Source of the DNA: Prevotella lacticifex
Lineage (GTDB): Bacteria > Bacteroidota > Bacteroidia > Bacteroidales > Bacteroidaceae
Direction: 5' to 3'
Assembly (NCBI RefSeq): GCF_019973375.1
Contig: NZ_BPTV01000003.1
Location: 149,459-213,458 of the forward strand
Length of the DNA stretch: 64,000 nucleotides
Shown one piece after another: positions 33,804-42,991 of this stretch. Every line of letters starts with the position of its first letter. Position 1 is the stretch's first letter. A model generated the notes under the pieces. That model worked only from the letters and a program-made list of their open reading frames with translations, made no database searches and was not told where the DNA came from. The position numbers and the translations under genes are program-made.

Positions 33804-34949
33804 TTATTTGTTAGAGATGGTACGATTTTTGTAAAAGGTTCCGATACTTCCATCCTCATTTACTTGAATAGTGTAGTAGTCACCTAAAAGATAATAACTA
33901 TCTTTTCCATATTTTCCATATCTTTGAGTTGGATGGTCTGATTTATATACTTGATAGTCGGTATTTATACCATGGAGGACACGCGAAATAACAGCCTCTA
34001 TATCTTTTTCATACAATTGAAACTTGTCTTTGTGAGCATATTGACTACCAATTTGTAAATCTTCAACATGACGCAAATAGATATGTAAGAAACCTTCTAA
34101 GTTAAGATACAAAGGAAACTTGCCATAAGTATTATATCTTTTCTCATGGAATCTACGAACGGCGTTAATTAAGAAATCTGCTTTGTCTGGTTCAGACTCT
34201 TTAAGTTTCTTTATGCTGCTACCAATTTCTTGCAGTCTTTCGTCCAAGATAGCCATACGCTTTGTATAACGATTCTGGCATATCCTCATTAGCTCAATTA
34301 TCTCCTCTTTTGAAATGTTTAGTGTTACGCATTTATATCCCAAATACTCATAAGCGATATCTTCATTCATTTTACCATTCGCATCATAGATAACAGCGTT
34401 TTCTTCTTCTGTCAGTTTGGTTGGCTCTAAGATTAGTTTATATGCCAAATAGTTATCCTGTTCTTCTGGGCACAAGCCGATACCTTTCTCTTTATACGTT
34501 TTGAGAGCACCATACATCCACAATATATCATTTTCATAACAGGAAGGCTTGGATTCTATCGTTAATGTGTCAATATGTCGTTTCTCTTTACTCCCATATG
34601 TATTTCTTGGCTCTGTATATGGTAGCCACTCAATATCTGTAATGTCATTGGAATTAACGCCAACCTTCTCAAGTTCTTTTATTTTGGTATCAGGCAAATC
34701 ATAAAGGAGGTACTTAGCTTTTACATATCCGTGCCTTCCTACAATACCTTTTTTGATGTTATCCTCTAGTTCCTCACGTTCTTGTTGGGTATAAAGGAAT
34801 ACTATTGTCAATGTGTTGCCGTATAACTTTTCAGACTGGGAATTAGGACGGAAAGTGATAGTTGAAGTGTAATCATTCCTCCCTACTAAATCATAAATCT
34901 TTTCAAGTGTATAGTTGCCGAAATATGCCTTCTCATTTCCTGTACTCAT
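33804..34949 (-). CDS. Unknown protein, possible C-terminal nuclease fold
   Basis: 381 residues, soluble. The middle (LNISKEEIIELMRICQNRYT and following) is helical. The last ~100 residues contain LEGFLHIYLRHVEDLQIG, SRVLHGINTDYQ, RYGKYGKDSYYLLGDYYTI and GTFYKNR; the conserved His/Arg/Tyr pattern recalls the small BECR-type RNase fold of phage and polymorphic toxins, but this is only a visual resemblance. It starts four bases after the KilA-N gene's stop and is surely co-transcribed with it. No signal peptide. Confidence 0.6.
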   Translation of the reverse strand: MSTGNEKAYFGNYTLEKIYDLVGRNDYTSTITFRPNSQSEKLYGNTLTIVFLYTQQEREELEDNIKKGIVGRHGYVKAKYLLYDLPDTKIKELEKVGVNSNDITDIEWLPYTEPRNTYGSKEKRHIDTLTIESKPSCYENDILWMYGALKTYKEKGIGLCPEEQDNYLAYKLILEPTKLTEEENAVIYDANGKMNEDIAYEYLGYKCVTLNISKEEIIELMRICQNRYTKRMAILDERLQEIGSSIKKLKESEPDKADFLINAVRRFHEKRYNTYGKFPLYLNLEGFLHIYLRHVEDLQIGSQYAHKDKFQLYEKDIEAVISRVLHGINTDYQVYKSDHPTQRYGKYGKDSYYLLGDYYTIQVNEDGSIGTFYKNRTISNK

Positions 34950-34953
34950 CTTA

Positions 34954-35766
34954 CTATTTCAATAGTCCCCTATTATTATTTCCTTCTAACACTTGCATTT
35001 GCTGAATAGCAATCTGATTGAGTTTCACAAGCCTTTCGCCCTGTGGAATACCTTCATTGATGAGCACGGCATTGATATTCTCCATATTCGACAGGCATAT
35101 CAATTCATTGATGGTGGCATAGTCACGGATATTGCCTTTCAAATCGGGATTAGCTTCGCGCCATTGTTTGGCTGTCATTCCAAACATAGCCACATTTAGC
35201 ACATCGGCCTCTTCTGCATAGATGATACTGGCTTGAGCAGCGGTTATTTCTTCAGGTATAAGATGGCTCTTGATAGCATCAGTATGAATATGGTAGTTTA
35301 TCTTGGATAGTTCTCTTTTTGCAGTCCACCCAAGTTGCTTCTGCTCTTCCTCTTTCAGCCTTTGGAACTCATCAATCAAGTAAAGTTTGAAAGTTACACT
35401 AATGGCAGTGCCAAATTCAAAAGCAATATCCTTAAAAGCGTATGTACCTCCATAACGCCCTTTTTTAACAATGATACCGATGGCATTGGTTTTCTCAATC
35501 CACTCGCTTACACTCATAACGAAACTTGGCAAACCTGCCTGCATTCTAAAGTGGTCAAATTCGACCACTTTAAAATTGGGATTGTGTATCATCTCCCAAG
35601 TACCAAGAAACTCAATGGTGTATCTTGTGCGAATCCAATTCTTGATGATGTCGGCAGCACGACTTTCGCTTTGCTTGCCATTAGCCATGTCTGTAAGTGA
35701 TATGTAGTCTTTGTCATTTTGCGACAAGACTGTTATCTCTGTATTCTGAACTATTATCTTTGCCAT
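34954..35766 (-). CDS. KilA-N domain protein
   Basis: 270 residues. The KilA-N DNA-binding domain covers roughly residues 15-125: DYISLTDMANGK, IIKNWIRTRYTIEFLGTWEM and ATAISV-like GTAISVTFKLYLIDEFQRLK, preceded by RYGGTYAFKDIAFEFG. The C-terminal half is helical (ADVLNVAMFGMTAKQWREAN) and resembles the second domain of phage-type KilA-N proteins. With the following gene it forms a two-gene unit at the right end of the integrative element, suggesting phage-conflict or regulatory cargo. Function is not established. Confidence 0.9.
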   Translation of the reverse strand: MAKIIVQNTEITVLSQNDKDYISLTDMANGKQSESRAADIIKNWIRTRYTIEFLGTWEMIHNPNFKVVEFDHFRMQAGLPSFVMSVSEWIEKTNAIGIIVKKGRYGGTYAFKDIAFEFGTAISVTFKLYLIDEFQRLKEEEQKQLGWTAKRELSKINYHIHTDAIKSHLIPEEITAAQASIIYAEEADVLNVAMFGMTAKQWREANPDLKGNIRDYATINELICLSNMENINAVLINEGIPQGERLVKLNQIAIQQMQVLEGNNNRGLLK

Positions 35767-35795
35767 AGGATAATCTCTATTATAGAATATGTGTG

Positions 35796-35803
35796 CAAAG
35801 GTA
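35796..35803 (-). promoter_or_regulatory. -7 box of KilA-N operon
   Basis: TACCTTTG on the minus strand, about 30 bases before the start codon. Confidence 0.6.
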
Positions 35804-36085
35804 ACACAAAATCATGAGACTAAAGAAAGAAGAGTGAAAAATCCCTCAAAAGTTTTGTAATCTCCTATATTCTGTGTACCTTTGTCCCCGACAATGAGCC
35901 ATTAAACAGGCTGGTGGTTCAGAGTCGGGAGTTCTTTGACTAGCAAAGCGTGCATAGCACGATTACATTGACAAGCAAATCAAAGCAGAATGCGGAATTG
36001 AGAACGGTCTCTTATTCGTAACCTGATTTTTCCTCAATCCCTCAAACTGCCTTTATTTACAAAAGGTTTGCGATTTTATCCAATT

Positions 36086-36150
36086 TTACAAAATAATTTT
36101 GCCGAATCCAAACTTTCATAGGGTAGAAAGGGGTATAGAAAGAGGGGTAG
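36086..36150 (+). repeat. 65-bp dispersed repeat, left copy
   Basis: It matches the reverse complement of 39597-39661 at roughly 85 percent, including CCGAATCCAAA and AGGGTAGAAAGGG. Its right part continues as a 24-base tandem repeat (AGGGGTAGAAAGGGGTATAG) to about 36164. Confidence 0.8.
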
Positions 36151-36201
36151 AAAGGGGTATAGATAATAACAGGGTAAGAGTCAGGTGAATACAGAAAATC
36201 T

Positions 36202-36214
36202 TTGTACCTTTGCA
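36202..36214 (+). promoter_or_regulatory. Promoter of TSUP gene
   Basis: TACCTTTG (36206-36213) directly preceded by TTTG, some 35 bases before the ATG. Confidence 0.5.
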
Positions 36215-36247
36215 CCGACAGAAATCATTGTTAAGGCACCAATATAA

Positions 36248-36979
36248 ATGACTCTATTCGCTTCCATCTTCGTGCTCTGCATCATTGCCAGCTTCATCCA
36301 GCGCACAACGGGTTTCGGTTTCGGTATCTTCATCATGACGATGCTACCGTTCCTCATGCCGTCGTATGCCGAAGCCACCACGCTGACGGGCTTGTTGGCC
36401 ATGAGCAACTCCATATACATTGCCATACGCATGCGCCGCTATGTCCACTGGCAGAGCGTCGTGCCAATCCTCTGCGCCTTCGTAGTTGTATCGACGGCAT
36501 CAATCTTCTGCCTGCACAAAATCGATGATGTCGTACTGAGGCATATCCTCGGTGTCGTACTCATATTTTTCAGTCTTTACTTCTGTTTCTTCAACAAGCG
36601 GATACGGCTGCGGCCGACACTGCCAACACAGATAGGCACCGGCGTGCTCAGCGGACTCATGGGCGGTTTCTTCAATATGCAGGGACCTCCCGCCGTACTC
36701 TATTTCATCTCCACGACCAACGACAAGAATCGCTATATGGCCATGGCGCAAATCTATATGCTCAGCGGCAACATCATTATGGCCCTCGTCCGCACCTACA
36801 ATGGCTTCATGACACCTACCGTCGGCATCGACTATCTCTATGGCATCGGCGGTGTGGCCATCGGCACAACTCTCGGCGGACGGCTGTTCGACCATCTCTC
36901 CAACGGCATCTTCAAGTATATCGTCTACACCTACATCGGAATCAGCGGCATAGTGATTCTCCTTACAGCAGGAAGATAG
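36248..36979 (+). CDS. TSUP-family permease (TauE/SafE type)
   Basis: 243 residues with about eight hydrophobic segments and the duplicated family motif: FIQRTTGFGFGIFIMTMLPF in the first half and GVLSGLMGGFFNMQGPPAVL in the second. Members export or import sulfonates, sulfite or related small anions; the substrate here is unknown. It stands alone, just outside the right repeat of the integrative element. The start ATG 36248 fits the promoter spacing. Confidence 0.88.
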   Translation: MTLFASIFVLCIIASFIQRTTGFGFGIFIMTMLPFLMPSYAEATTLTGLLAMSNSIYIAIRMRRYVHWQSVVPILCAFVVVSTASIFCLHKIDDVVLRHILGVVLIFFSLYFCFFNKRIRLRPTLPTQIGTGVLSGLMGGFFNMQGPPAVLYFISTTNDKNRYMAMAQIYMLSGNIIMALVRTYNGFMTPTVGIDYLYGIGGVAIGTTLGGRLFDHLSNGIFKYIVYTYIGISGIVILLTAGR

Positions 36980-37061
36980 CCGTAGGCAAAACCCGACTTC
37001 GTGCGTTCATCAAACGCGAAAATTCTTTACATCAATCCCAAACCTATCGTTTGGCGTTCCG

Positions 37062-37111
37062 AAACGGTCCATTTCGCATCGCAAAACGGACCGTTTGAGG
37101 CTGCGAAATGG
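37062..37111. repeat. Two mutually exclusive hairpins
   Basis: AAACGGTCC (37062-37070) pairs with GGACCGTTT (37088-37096). CCATTTCGC (37069-37077) pairs with GCGAAATGG (37103-37111). The stems interlock, so only one, or a pseudoknot, can form. Confidence 0.7.
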
Positions 37112-37380
37112 GCCATATCGCAAGTCCAAATGATACCTTTTATTAATCAGTTGTTATTCAACGGGTTACACAGACAAGGCAAAAGCTTTCGTCGTTTGAA
37201 TTATATTTACATATTGTCAGAGAGAAGCTATGCCGTCGCCGTGGCTTGGCATCGTGCCAACGAATCAAGCAAAACCGGCAAAACCACTGATACTAAGACA
37301 CTTGCAGCACTCTGCCACCATAGGGGCGGGGTTTATCCCCGTCCTACCAACAGCGGACGAGATGCAAAACATATATTACA

Positions 37381-37514
37381 CAGCTGCGAGGAAAAACATT
37401 CAATATGTGTGAAATCCCAAATAGACACAATGCAGCTGCGAGGACGGGGATAAACATTCAATATGTGTGGAATCCCAAATATACACCCCGCAGCTGCGAG
37501 GACGGGGATAAACC
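37381..37514 (+). repeat. 52-58 bp tandem repeat
   Basis: Units begin with CAGCTGCGAGGA at 37381, 37433 and 37491. GGACGGGGATAAAC is shared by the last two and occurs inverted near 37329. Confidence 0.8.
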
Positions 37515-37969
37515 GAGGCTGCTGAAAAAGTACCCTAAAAACAGAGGGGTATAGCAAAAATCTTTCAATTTGTAACTTTTAGCTGACTGCGATGCGAAAA
37601 GAAGTCGTATTTTCTTTAATTTACCCCTTTTTATGGGGTCAAAGACAAATGCTTGCTTACAGTTTTTGTTAACAAATGTATTTCCAGCAGCTTCGGATAA
37701 ACCCCACCCCTACGGAGGATGTGTGCAACACATTGATAACCAATATGTTGTTAACGCGATCCACTTGCAGAGGCGGCCTTTATGGCCGTCCGGTCGGTCG
37801 TAAGACCGAATCTTGATTTTTTTTGTTTTCGGACGGCCCCTAACCCTGCCTATCCGCACCATGCAACCTCACAATGCAGTTCAATGGCGGCAGGGTGGCA
37901 CGCCAATCCAATAGATGTTGGGCGTGTCCACATCATATTGCAACGAAAGAATTATACATAGCCGCTACC

Positions 37970-38231
37970 AGCCCCGACGGGGCTGAATCGTCAATAACCC
38001 CGGACTAAGCGAGTGATAACGAGCGCAGTCCGGGGATCAAAGATGCGACAGCCATACATTCTGTGCCTCGAAGACGCACAATAGCACGGAGTGCGCACAC
38101 GTTTCTGCGCGTTCCGCTATTCAACCTCTCCGAGGCTGGTCGTGGATTTCTCGCGTCTTCATTCTACCCCAGACTGCGGTCGCTGCGCTCCCTTAGTCTG
38201 GGGTTATTGAGAATTAAGCCCCGTCGGGGCT
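37970..38231. repeat. REP-like two-armed element
   Basis: AGCCCCGACGGGGCT (37970-37984) and AGCCCCGTCGGGGCT (38217-38231) cap the element. Inside are hairpins with arms CCCCGGACT/AGTCCGGGG (about 37998-38035) and CCCCAGACT/AGTCTGGGG (38167-38203), each next to an AATAACCCC box, in opposite orientation. Confidence 0.75.
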
Positions 38232-38279
38232 TTGCGTTGACTGAGTAAAAAATCGGGCGTCAGCTGTTTTTCCGGTTTT

Positions 38280-38400
38280 TTGCCGTGATGCAAGCCTGAG
38301 GAACGAAGGCTGTTTCTTCCCGTTGCCGACTTGCCGAAGCTTGCTTCGGAGCAAGTCGGCAACGGGAAGAAACATAGGGCCAGCCCTTGCATCACGGCAA
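38280..38400. repeat. 121-bp cruciform element
   Basis: A 15-bp outer stem (38280-38294/38386-38400, TTGCCGTGATGCAAG), a 23-bp perfect inner stem (38312-38334/38351-38373) and a terminal CCGAAGC-TT-GCTTCGG hairpin. The second half of the outer arm is followed by a T tract. Confidence 0.9.
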
Positions 38401-38674
38401 GGTTTTTTCCGGTTTTTGTCGAAAAAGATGCCATTTCCTGGCTTTGAGTTCTTTGAGGCTTTGCAAGAGAAAAATTTCCTAACTTCATCACATCTTTGGT
38501 TGGATGAAGTGTCATCATTGATTATCAATTAGTTATAAGCTTATTTCAGCAATTGATGGTGACGCAATTACGAATTATGGAATGATATCCATCCTTAACA
38601 GCCCCGCAGACAGTCAATGTCTTTGTCCCGGCTCATATTGCTTTGCCATCTCCAGATGATAAAGGAAGCGAAAA

Positions 38675-38736
38675 TCATGTACAGGCTTACGCTCCATGAG
38701 GAGCTCACCCCTTTCGGGGTCGAAGCCTGTACATGA
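38675..38736. repeat. Cruciform with two inner hairpins
   Basis: Perfect 14-bp arms (38675-38688/38723-38736, TCATGTACAGGCTT) enclose CTCCATGAGGAG and ACCCCTTTCGGGGT, giving a three-way-junction shape. Confidence 0.85.
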
Positions 38737-38910
38737 CTATTTTCCAATAAACTTATTCTCGATTCAGGGTGACACATTGACGAAGTCAGGAGGACTTCTT
38801 TACAATGCCATTGATAGGTTGGCAAATATTTTTATTTCACTACTTCGCAATTTCAAATAAAATCATTAAATTTGCAGCGTAATACTCAACTACCAATAAA
38901 ATAACTTGAC

Positions 38911-39555
38911 ATGAATACTAAACGATTTACTTCTACATTAGTGATGTTGTTAATAGCATGTGCTTGTTTTGCTTTAGGCAAGGACAGTGCCAATGCCATT
39001 ACGATGGAATCTTATGAACAGAGTTGGGTAGACTCGGAAGGGACCCTCGCTATCAAAAACAACACCAATGAGGTCGTTCATAATGTAACCTTTCAGATTA
39101 CATACTTAAACATGGCAGGGAAGCCCCTTGACTATGAGACATTTACCAAGGAGACAGATATAGACCCGGGTATGACCAAGCAAATTGACATACCCGCTTA
39201 CGAATACGACAGGTCATACTCTTATTATAAATCTCAAGACAGCCAGATATCGCCACATAAGTTCAAAATAAAATTTAAACTTAAAGGCTATAATCAAGAG
39301 TCTCAGAGCGATTCAGCAACTACATTACCGAGTAGTAATAGCTCTTCGCTATCTGCTATTCTCGCAATCGCAGCCGGCTTATTTGCACTCGGATTCTGGA
39401 TCGGCTTATATGTTTTGGTCGCATATATGGCAAGAGTTCGAAACCGCAGTCAAGTCATGTGGCTTTTAGTTGCCTTATTTACCACACCAGCCTTAGCCAT
39501 CATCATCCTCCTATGTATCGGCAAATCGCATGATGATTCAGTGGAAATAGACTAA
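38911..39555 (+). CDS. Exported/membrane protein, unknown
   Basis: 214 residues. A signal sequence (MNTKRFTSTLVMLLIACACF) precedes a periplasmic beta-rich domain of ~110 residues: LAIKNNTNEVVHNVTFQITY and IDPGMTKQIDIPAYEYDRSY, the pattern of FxLYD/DUF3426-like beta-sandwich domains (weak). A Ser-rich linker leads to two C-terminal membrane helices (LAIAAGLFALGFWIGLYVLV; MWLLVALFTTPALAIIILLC). The promoter is probably the TTAAATTTG box about 40 bases upstream. No neighbours on the same strand. Confidence 0.75.
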   Translation: MNTKRFTSTLVMLLIACACFALGKDSANAITMESYEQSWVDSEGTLAIKNNTNEVVHNVTFQITYLNMAGKPLDYETFTKETDIDPGMTKQIDIPAYEYDRSYSYYKSQDSQISPHKFKIKFKLKGYNQESQSDSATTLPSSNSSSLSAILAIAAGLFALGFWIGLYVLVAYMARVRNRSQVMWLLVALFTTPALAIIILLCIGKSHDDSVEID

Positions 39556-39596
39556 AACATCAAAGGAAGGGGCAGAATCTTCAAAATTGTCTGGAT

Positions 39597-39661
39597 CTAC
39601 CCCTCTTTCTACCTCCCTTTCTACCCTGCTAAAATTTGGATTCGGGATAAATATTTTGTAA
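39597..39661 (-). repeat. 65-bp dispersed repeat, right copy (inverted)
   Basis: Reverse-complement partner of 36086-36150. It is followed by a promoter-like TTTTGTAACTTTG at 39654-39666 on the plus strand. Confidence 0.8.
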
Positions 39662-39984
39662 CTTTGCAGCGAAAAATAAGAATCAACCTAAACAGCGATT
39701 CATTAGGACACTTGTCTTCGTCAATGCGTCACCCAAAAATTATAGAGCACGGCTGATGCGATTGATATTCATAAGTACGAGGGAGGGGATAGGAATTCTC
39801 TTCCGACAAAAAACAAAATAAAACTCCATTGACAACGTGATCCCTTTTCAGGAGCCGATATGCGGGATTAAAACCGTCAGAAAAAAAATGGAGAGATTCG
39901 GTCGTAAGACCGAATTTCTGTCGCGTTAGCCGGTTTTGAAGGTTTTCCTTTGCGTCAGCACCAAGATCCGACGGAGGAGGATCT

Positions 39985-40048
39985 GCCATTAGGGCTTTGG
40001 GGGCGGTGAGAGGCCCAGCCTCTCACAAGCCCTCAAAGCCCTAATGGC
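39985..40048. repeat. Nested perfect inverted repeats
   Basis: GCCATTAGGGCTTTG (39985-39999) pairs with its complement at 40034-40048. Inside, GTGAGAGGC (40006-40014) pairs with GCCTCTCAC (40018-40026). Flanking GCGTCAGC/GCGCTGAC sequences extend the symmetry. Confidence 0.85.
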
Positions 40049-40327
40049 AAAGGGCGAAAGCCCTTGGCGCTGACAACAGGGTTTTATTGGTTTTGGTCTT
40101 AATTTATGATTGTTTCTTTAACCGTTGATTATCCGTAGAATGGATTCTTCGTTGAATGAGGGGGACCATCGCTTGAAACTGTCAATGCGTCACTCGAAAT
40201 CATCATAGACAAATCATAATATGCTGACAATCAGAAAGAGATGTGATTTTTATTAAATAGTGATGAAATCAGCAAATAACGAGCAAGTGATAACGACCAC
40301 CACCGTCAACGGGGTTACCAACAAGTA

Positions 40328-40359
40328 AGCCCAGCCACGGATGATGGTGACTGGGCTTA
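40328..40359. terminator. Hairpin downstream of the 40423 gene
   Basis: AAGCCCAG/CTGGGCTT arms around a 16-base loop, located past the stop codon of the minus-strand gene. There is no long T tract, so it is a weak terminator at best. Confidence 0.45.
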
Positions 40360-40422
40360 TATATATAATAATGTATAGCGTCGTGGTGATGCCGAACTAA
40401 GCATCAGCCGCACCGATATGCT

Positions 40423-41340
40423 CTACTGCGCAAGCGACGTAGCGGCGTTGACCTTAATGGTGGCGCCAACGGCCTTGATGGTAGCCTTTGTGTTGGCCGA
40501 CGACTGCCAGCCGCCATTGCCAAAGTTCGACACATCATTCATGTCGATGGTGCATGATGTCATGCCCATAGCCTTTAGCTGCCCCCAAATCTGCTCCAAC
40601 TGAGTATCGTCGACCTCCTGTCCTGCTTGCGACATCTGCTTTTTCAGAATAGCCTTCAGGTCGTCGTCGGTCATATTGCTCACTGCTGTACGCGTGATGG
40701 TGGTAGTGCCGTTGGCCGAACTGACATCGTATGAGCTCTTAACCTTAAAGAAATCATAAATGGTCTCGTCGGCATTCTTGACATTGGCCAGATCCCTGCC
40801 GTTGAGCGAGAACACTGTGAAATTCTTGAAGAAGTTGAGGACGAACTCCGGAGTCAGCTGACTGTTGGCGGCCATGAGAAGCTTTGCCTTTGGCATCTGC
40901 GACTCCAATCCGGGCCTATCAGCATACATCTTGTTGATGCCCTCAACCACTGTCGATGAAATAGCGGCTATGAATGCATCCTCGTTGGCAAGCCCGGTGA
41001 TGGCACCTTTCTTGTCGAGCTTGAGTTTAGCGGGGGTACTCTTCAGAGTCTCAAAGAACTGTCCGCCAACCATGCTTAAGAGATCGGCGTTGCCGGTAGT
41101 CGAATAATCGTCAGTTTTCAGCTCAACGATATAGCCGTCGGCTCCAGCCTCATCGACGGCGTAGGTTGTAGCCGCGGTGAGTCCGCACTTTTGCTCGCCC
41201 TGCATCGGTATGCCCATGGAGAGACTGACGTTCGTTTTGTACATCCGGACATCACCTTTGTGATAGTCCACCTTCACCGACTGAGCGCCGACAGTCATTA
41301 CCATGACCAACAGCACAAGCGTTAATAGTGTTCTCTTCAT
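40423..41340 (-). CDS. Exported protein, unknown (DUF6263-like)
   Basis: 305 residues. The signal peptide MKRTLLTLVLLVMVMTVGAQ is followed by a periplasmic protein with alternating strands and a helical middle (VEGINKMYADRPGLESQMPK). The general plan resembles Bacteroidota DUF6263-type proteins, but I see no diagnostic motif. The C-terminus (NTKATIKAVGATIKVNAATS) is a beta strand pair. It starts 35 bases after the proS stop in the same direction and is probably transcribed with it. Confidence 0.75.
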   Translation of the reverse strand: MKRTLLTLVLLVMVMTVGAQSVKVDYHKGDVRMYKTNVSLSMGIPMQGEQKCGLTAATTYAVDEAGADGYIVELKTDDYSTTGNADLLSMVGGQFFETLKSTPAKLKLDKKGAITGLANEDAFIAAISSTVVEGINKMYADRPGLESQMPKAKLLMAANSQLTPEFVLNFFKNFTVFSLNGRDLANVKNADETIYDFFKVKSSYDVSSANGTTTITRTAVSNMTDDDLKAILKKQMSQAGQEVDDTQLEQIWGQLKAMGMTSCTIDMNDVSNFGNGGWQSSANTKATIKAVGATIKVNAATSLAQ

Positions 41341-41375
41341 AAAATTTCAGTTAGATAATTATTATTTTAAGTTTA

Positions 41376-42863
41376 TCAATAAGCTCTTGCTATGATGACC
41401 TTGTACTTCGCCGGCTTTCCGCTGACCATATCGGTGCCGGTGACATTGGTCTGGTCGACATCCAAAGGAATGCAACGGATGGTAGCCTGCGTGTCCTCCT
41501 TGATCTTCGCCTCGGTCTCGGCAGTGCCGTCCCACGGACAGAGGAAGAAGCCACCGTCGTTGATGCGCTTCTTGAATTCATCGTAGTTGTCGCACTCGTA
41601 GGTGTGCTCCTCGCGGAATTTGCGGGCTTTCTCGAAGACATTCTTCTGTATGTCGTCGAGGAGATTCTCCACGCGCGCTGCAATACCATCGAACGGAACT
41701 GACTCCTTCTCAAGAGTGTCGCGGCGCATAACCTCTACGGTACCGGCCTCAAGGTCGCGGGCTCCGATGACAAGACGCACTGGAACACCCTTCAGCTCGT
41801 AGTCGGCAAACTTGAATCCAGGGCGCTTGGTATCGTCATCGTCGTACTTCACGCTGATGCCCTTGGCCTTCAGTTCCTCAATGACAGGTTTAACCTTCTC
41901 GGTGATGGCATCGAGCTGCTCGGCTTTCTTATATATAGGTACGATAACGACCTGCAGCGGAGCCAGACGCGGAGGAAGGACGAGACCGTTGTCGTCGGAG
42001 TGGGTCATGATGAGAGCACCCATCAGTCGTGTGGATACGCCCCACGAGGTAGCCCATACGTACTCCGGCTTGTTCTCCTTATTGAGGAACGTGACATCAA
42101 AGCTCTTGGCGAAGTTCTGACCAAGGAAGTGGCTTGTGCCGCTCTGGAGGGCCTTACCATCCTGCATCATGGCCTCAATAGTGTAGGTGTTCAGTGCTCC
42201 GGCGAAGCGCTCAGTAGGACTCTTCACACCTCTGATAACCGGAACGGCAAGCCAGTTCTCGACGAAATCGGCATACACATGCAGCATCTTCTTTGCCATT
42301 TCCTCAGCCTCCTGAGCAGTGGCATGAGCGGTGTGGCCCTCCTGCCAGAGGAATTCTGATGTGCGCAGGAACGGACGTGTGCGCATCTCCCATCGCATGA
42401 CGTTGCACCACTGATTGCAGAGCAGCGGCAGGTCGCGGTAAGAGTGGATCCAGTTCTTATAGGTGTGCCATATCATTGTTTCCGACGTAGGACGGATGAT
42501 GAGTTCCTCGTCGAGTTTAGCCTCGGGGTCGACGATGATGTCCTTGCCGTCGTCGCTGGTCTTCAGACGGTAATGGGTGACAACGGCACTCTCCTTGGCG
42601 AATCCCTTTACGTGCTCGGCCTCACGGGCAAAGAAGCTCTTCGGGATGAGCAGAGGGAAATAAGCGTTCTTGACTCCCAGACGCTTGAAGTCGGCATCGA
42701 GAACCGACTGCATCTTCTCCCATATCGCATAGCCGTAAGGCTTAATAATCATACATCCGCGCACAGGGGCTGTCTCCGCCAAGTCGGCTTTCATCACCAG
42801 GTCGTTGTACCACTGAGAGTAGTTCTCAGCTCTCTTAGTAAGCTGTTTTAGTTCTTTTGCCAT
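41376..42863 (-). CDS. proS: Prolyl-tRNA synthetase, archaeal/eukaryal type
   Basis: It charges tRNA-Pro with proline. 495 residues, the length of the ProS3 type without the bacterial editing insert. Class II motifs: motif 2 in [21 protein letters not shown], and motif 3 region [20 protein letters not shown]. The anticodon-binding domain begins at [12 protein letters not shown], and the zinc-binding-type C-terminal domain ends in a Tyr (IIARAY) as is usual. Frame complete. The promoter on the minus strand is TACTTTTG at 42896-42903. Confidence 0.96.
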   Translation of the reverse strand: MAKELKQLTKRAENYSQWYNDLVMKADLAETAPVRGCMIIKPYGYAIWEKMQSVLDADFKRLGVKNAYFPLLIPKSFFAREAEHVKGFAKESAVVTHYRLKTSDDGKDIIVDPEAKLDEELIIRPTSETMIWHTYKNWIHSYRDLPLLCNQWCNVMRWEMRTRPFLRTSEFLWQEGHTAHATAQEAEEMAKKMLHVYADFVENWLAVPVIRGVKSPTERFAGALNTYTIEAMMQDGKALQSGTSHFLGQNFAKSFDVTFLNKENKPEYVWATSWGVSTRLMGALIMTHSDDNGLVLPPRLAPLQVVIVPIYKKAEQLDAITEKVKPVIEELKAKGISVKYDDDDTKRPGFKFADYELKGVPVRLVIGARDLEAGTVEVMRRDTLEKESVPFDGIAARVENLLDDIQKNVFEKARKFREEHTYECDNYDEFKKRINDGGFFLCPWDGTAETEAKIKEDTQATIRCIPLDVDQTNVTGTDMVSGKPAKYKVIIARAY

Positions 42864-42895
42864 TATTTATTCTACTTTATTATTTAATTATACTG

Positions 42896-42954
42896 CAAAA
42901 GTACAAAATAATGTTGGTAAAAGTATTGCGATTGACTTTTTTATTTTATCTTTG
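42896..42954. promoter_or_regulatory. Divergent promoters of proS and OmpA-like gene
   Basis: TACTTTTG on the minus strand (42896-42903) serves proS. TATCTTTG on the plus strand (42947-42954), with TTG about 13-15 bases upstream, serves the lipoprotein gene. Confidence 0.65.
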
Positions 42955-42991
42955 CACAAAAATAGATTGACATAACAAAAAATTAATTACT

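Larger units (their letters stand above)
36980..38910. other. 1.9-kb noncoding repeat region
   Basis: No gene is supported; short open frames here overlap repeats and lack family features. It contains overlapping dyads (37062-37111), a tandem repeat (37381-37514), a copy of CGGTCGTAAGACCGAAT (37795-37811), a 262-bp two-armed element (37970-38231), a cruciform (38280-38400) and a hairpin element (38675-38736), all listed separately. Confidence 0.8.
39662..40400. other. Noncoding stretch with repeats
   Basis: No gene is supported. It holds the second copy of CGGTCGTAAGACCGAAT (39899-39915), a cruciform (39985-40048) and a terminator-like hairpin (40328-40359). Confidence 0.7.

Noticed and set aside
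37001..37453. 150-codon frame in the repeat region
   Set aside because: It spans the interlocking dyads and the tandem repeat; composition is not that of a protein.
37381..37514. CRISPR-like spacing of the CAGCTGCGAGGA repeats
   Set aside because: Only three units, and the sequence between them is itself repeated rather than unique; no cas genes.
38204..38532. Frames of about 100 codons on both strands in the cruciform
   Set aside because: Produced by the long perfect inverted repeat; no family features.
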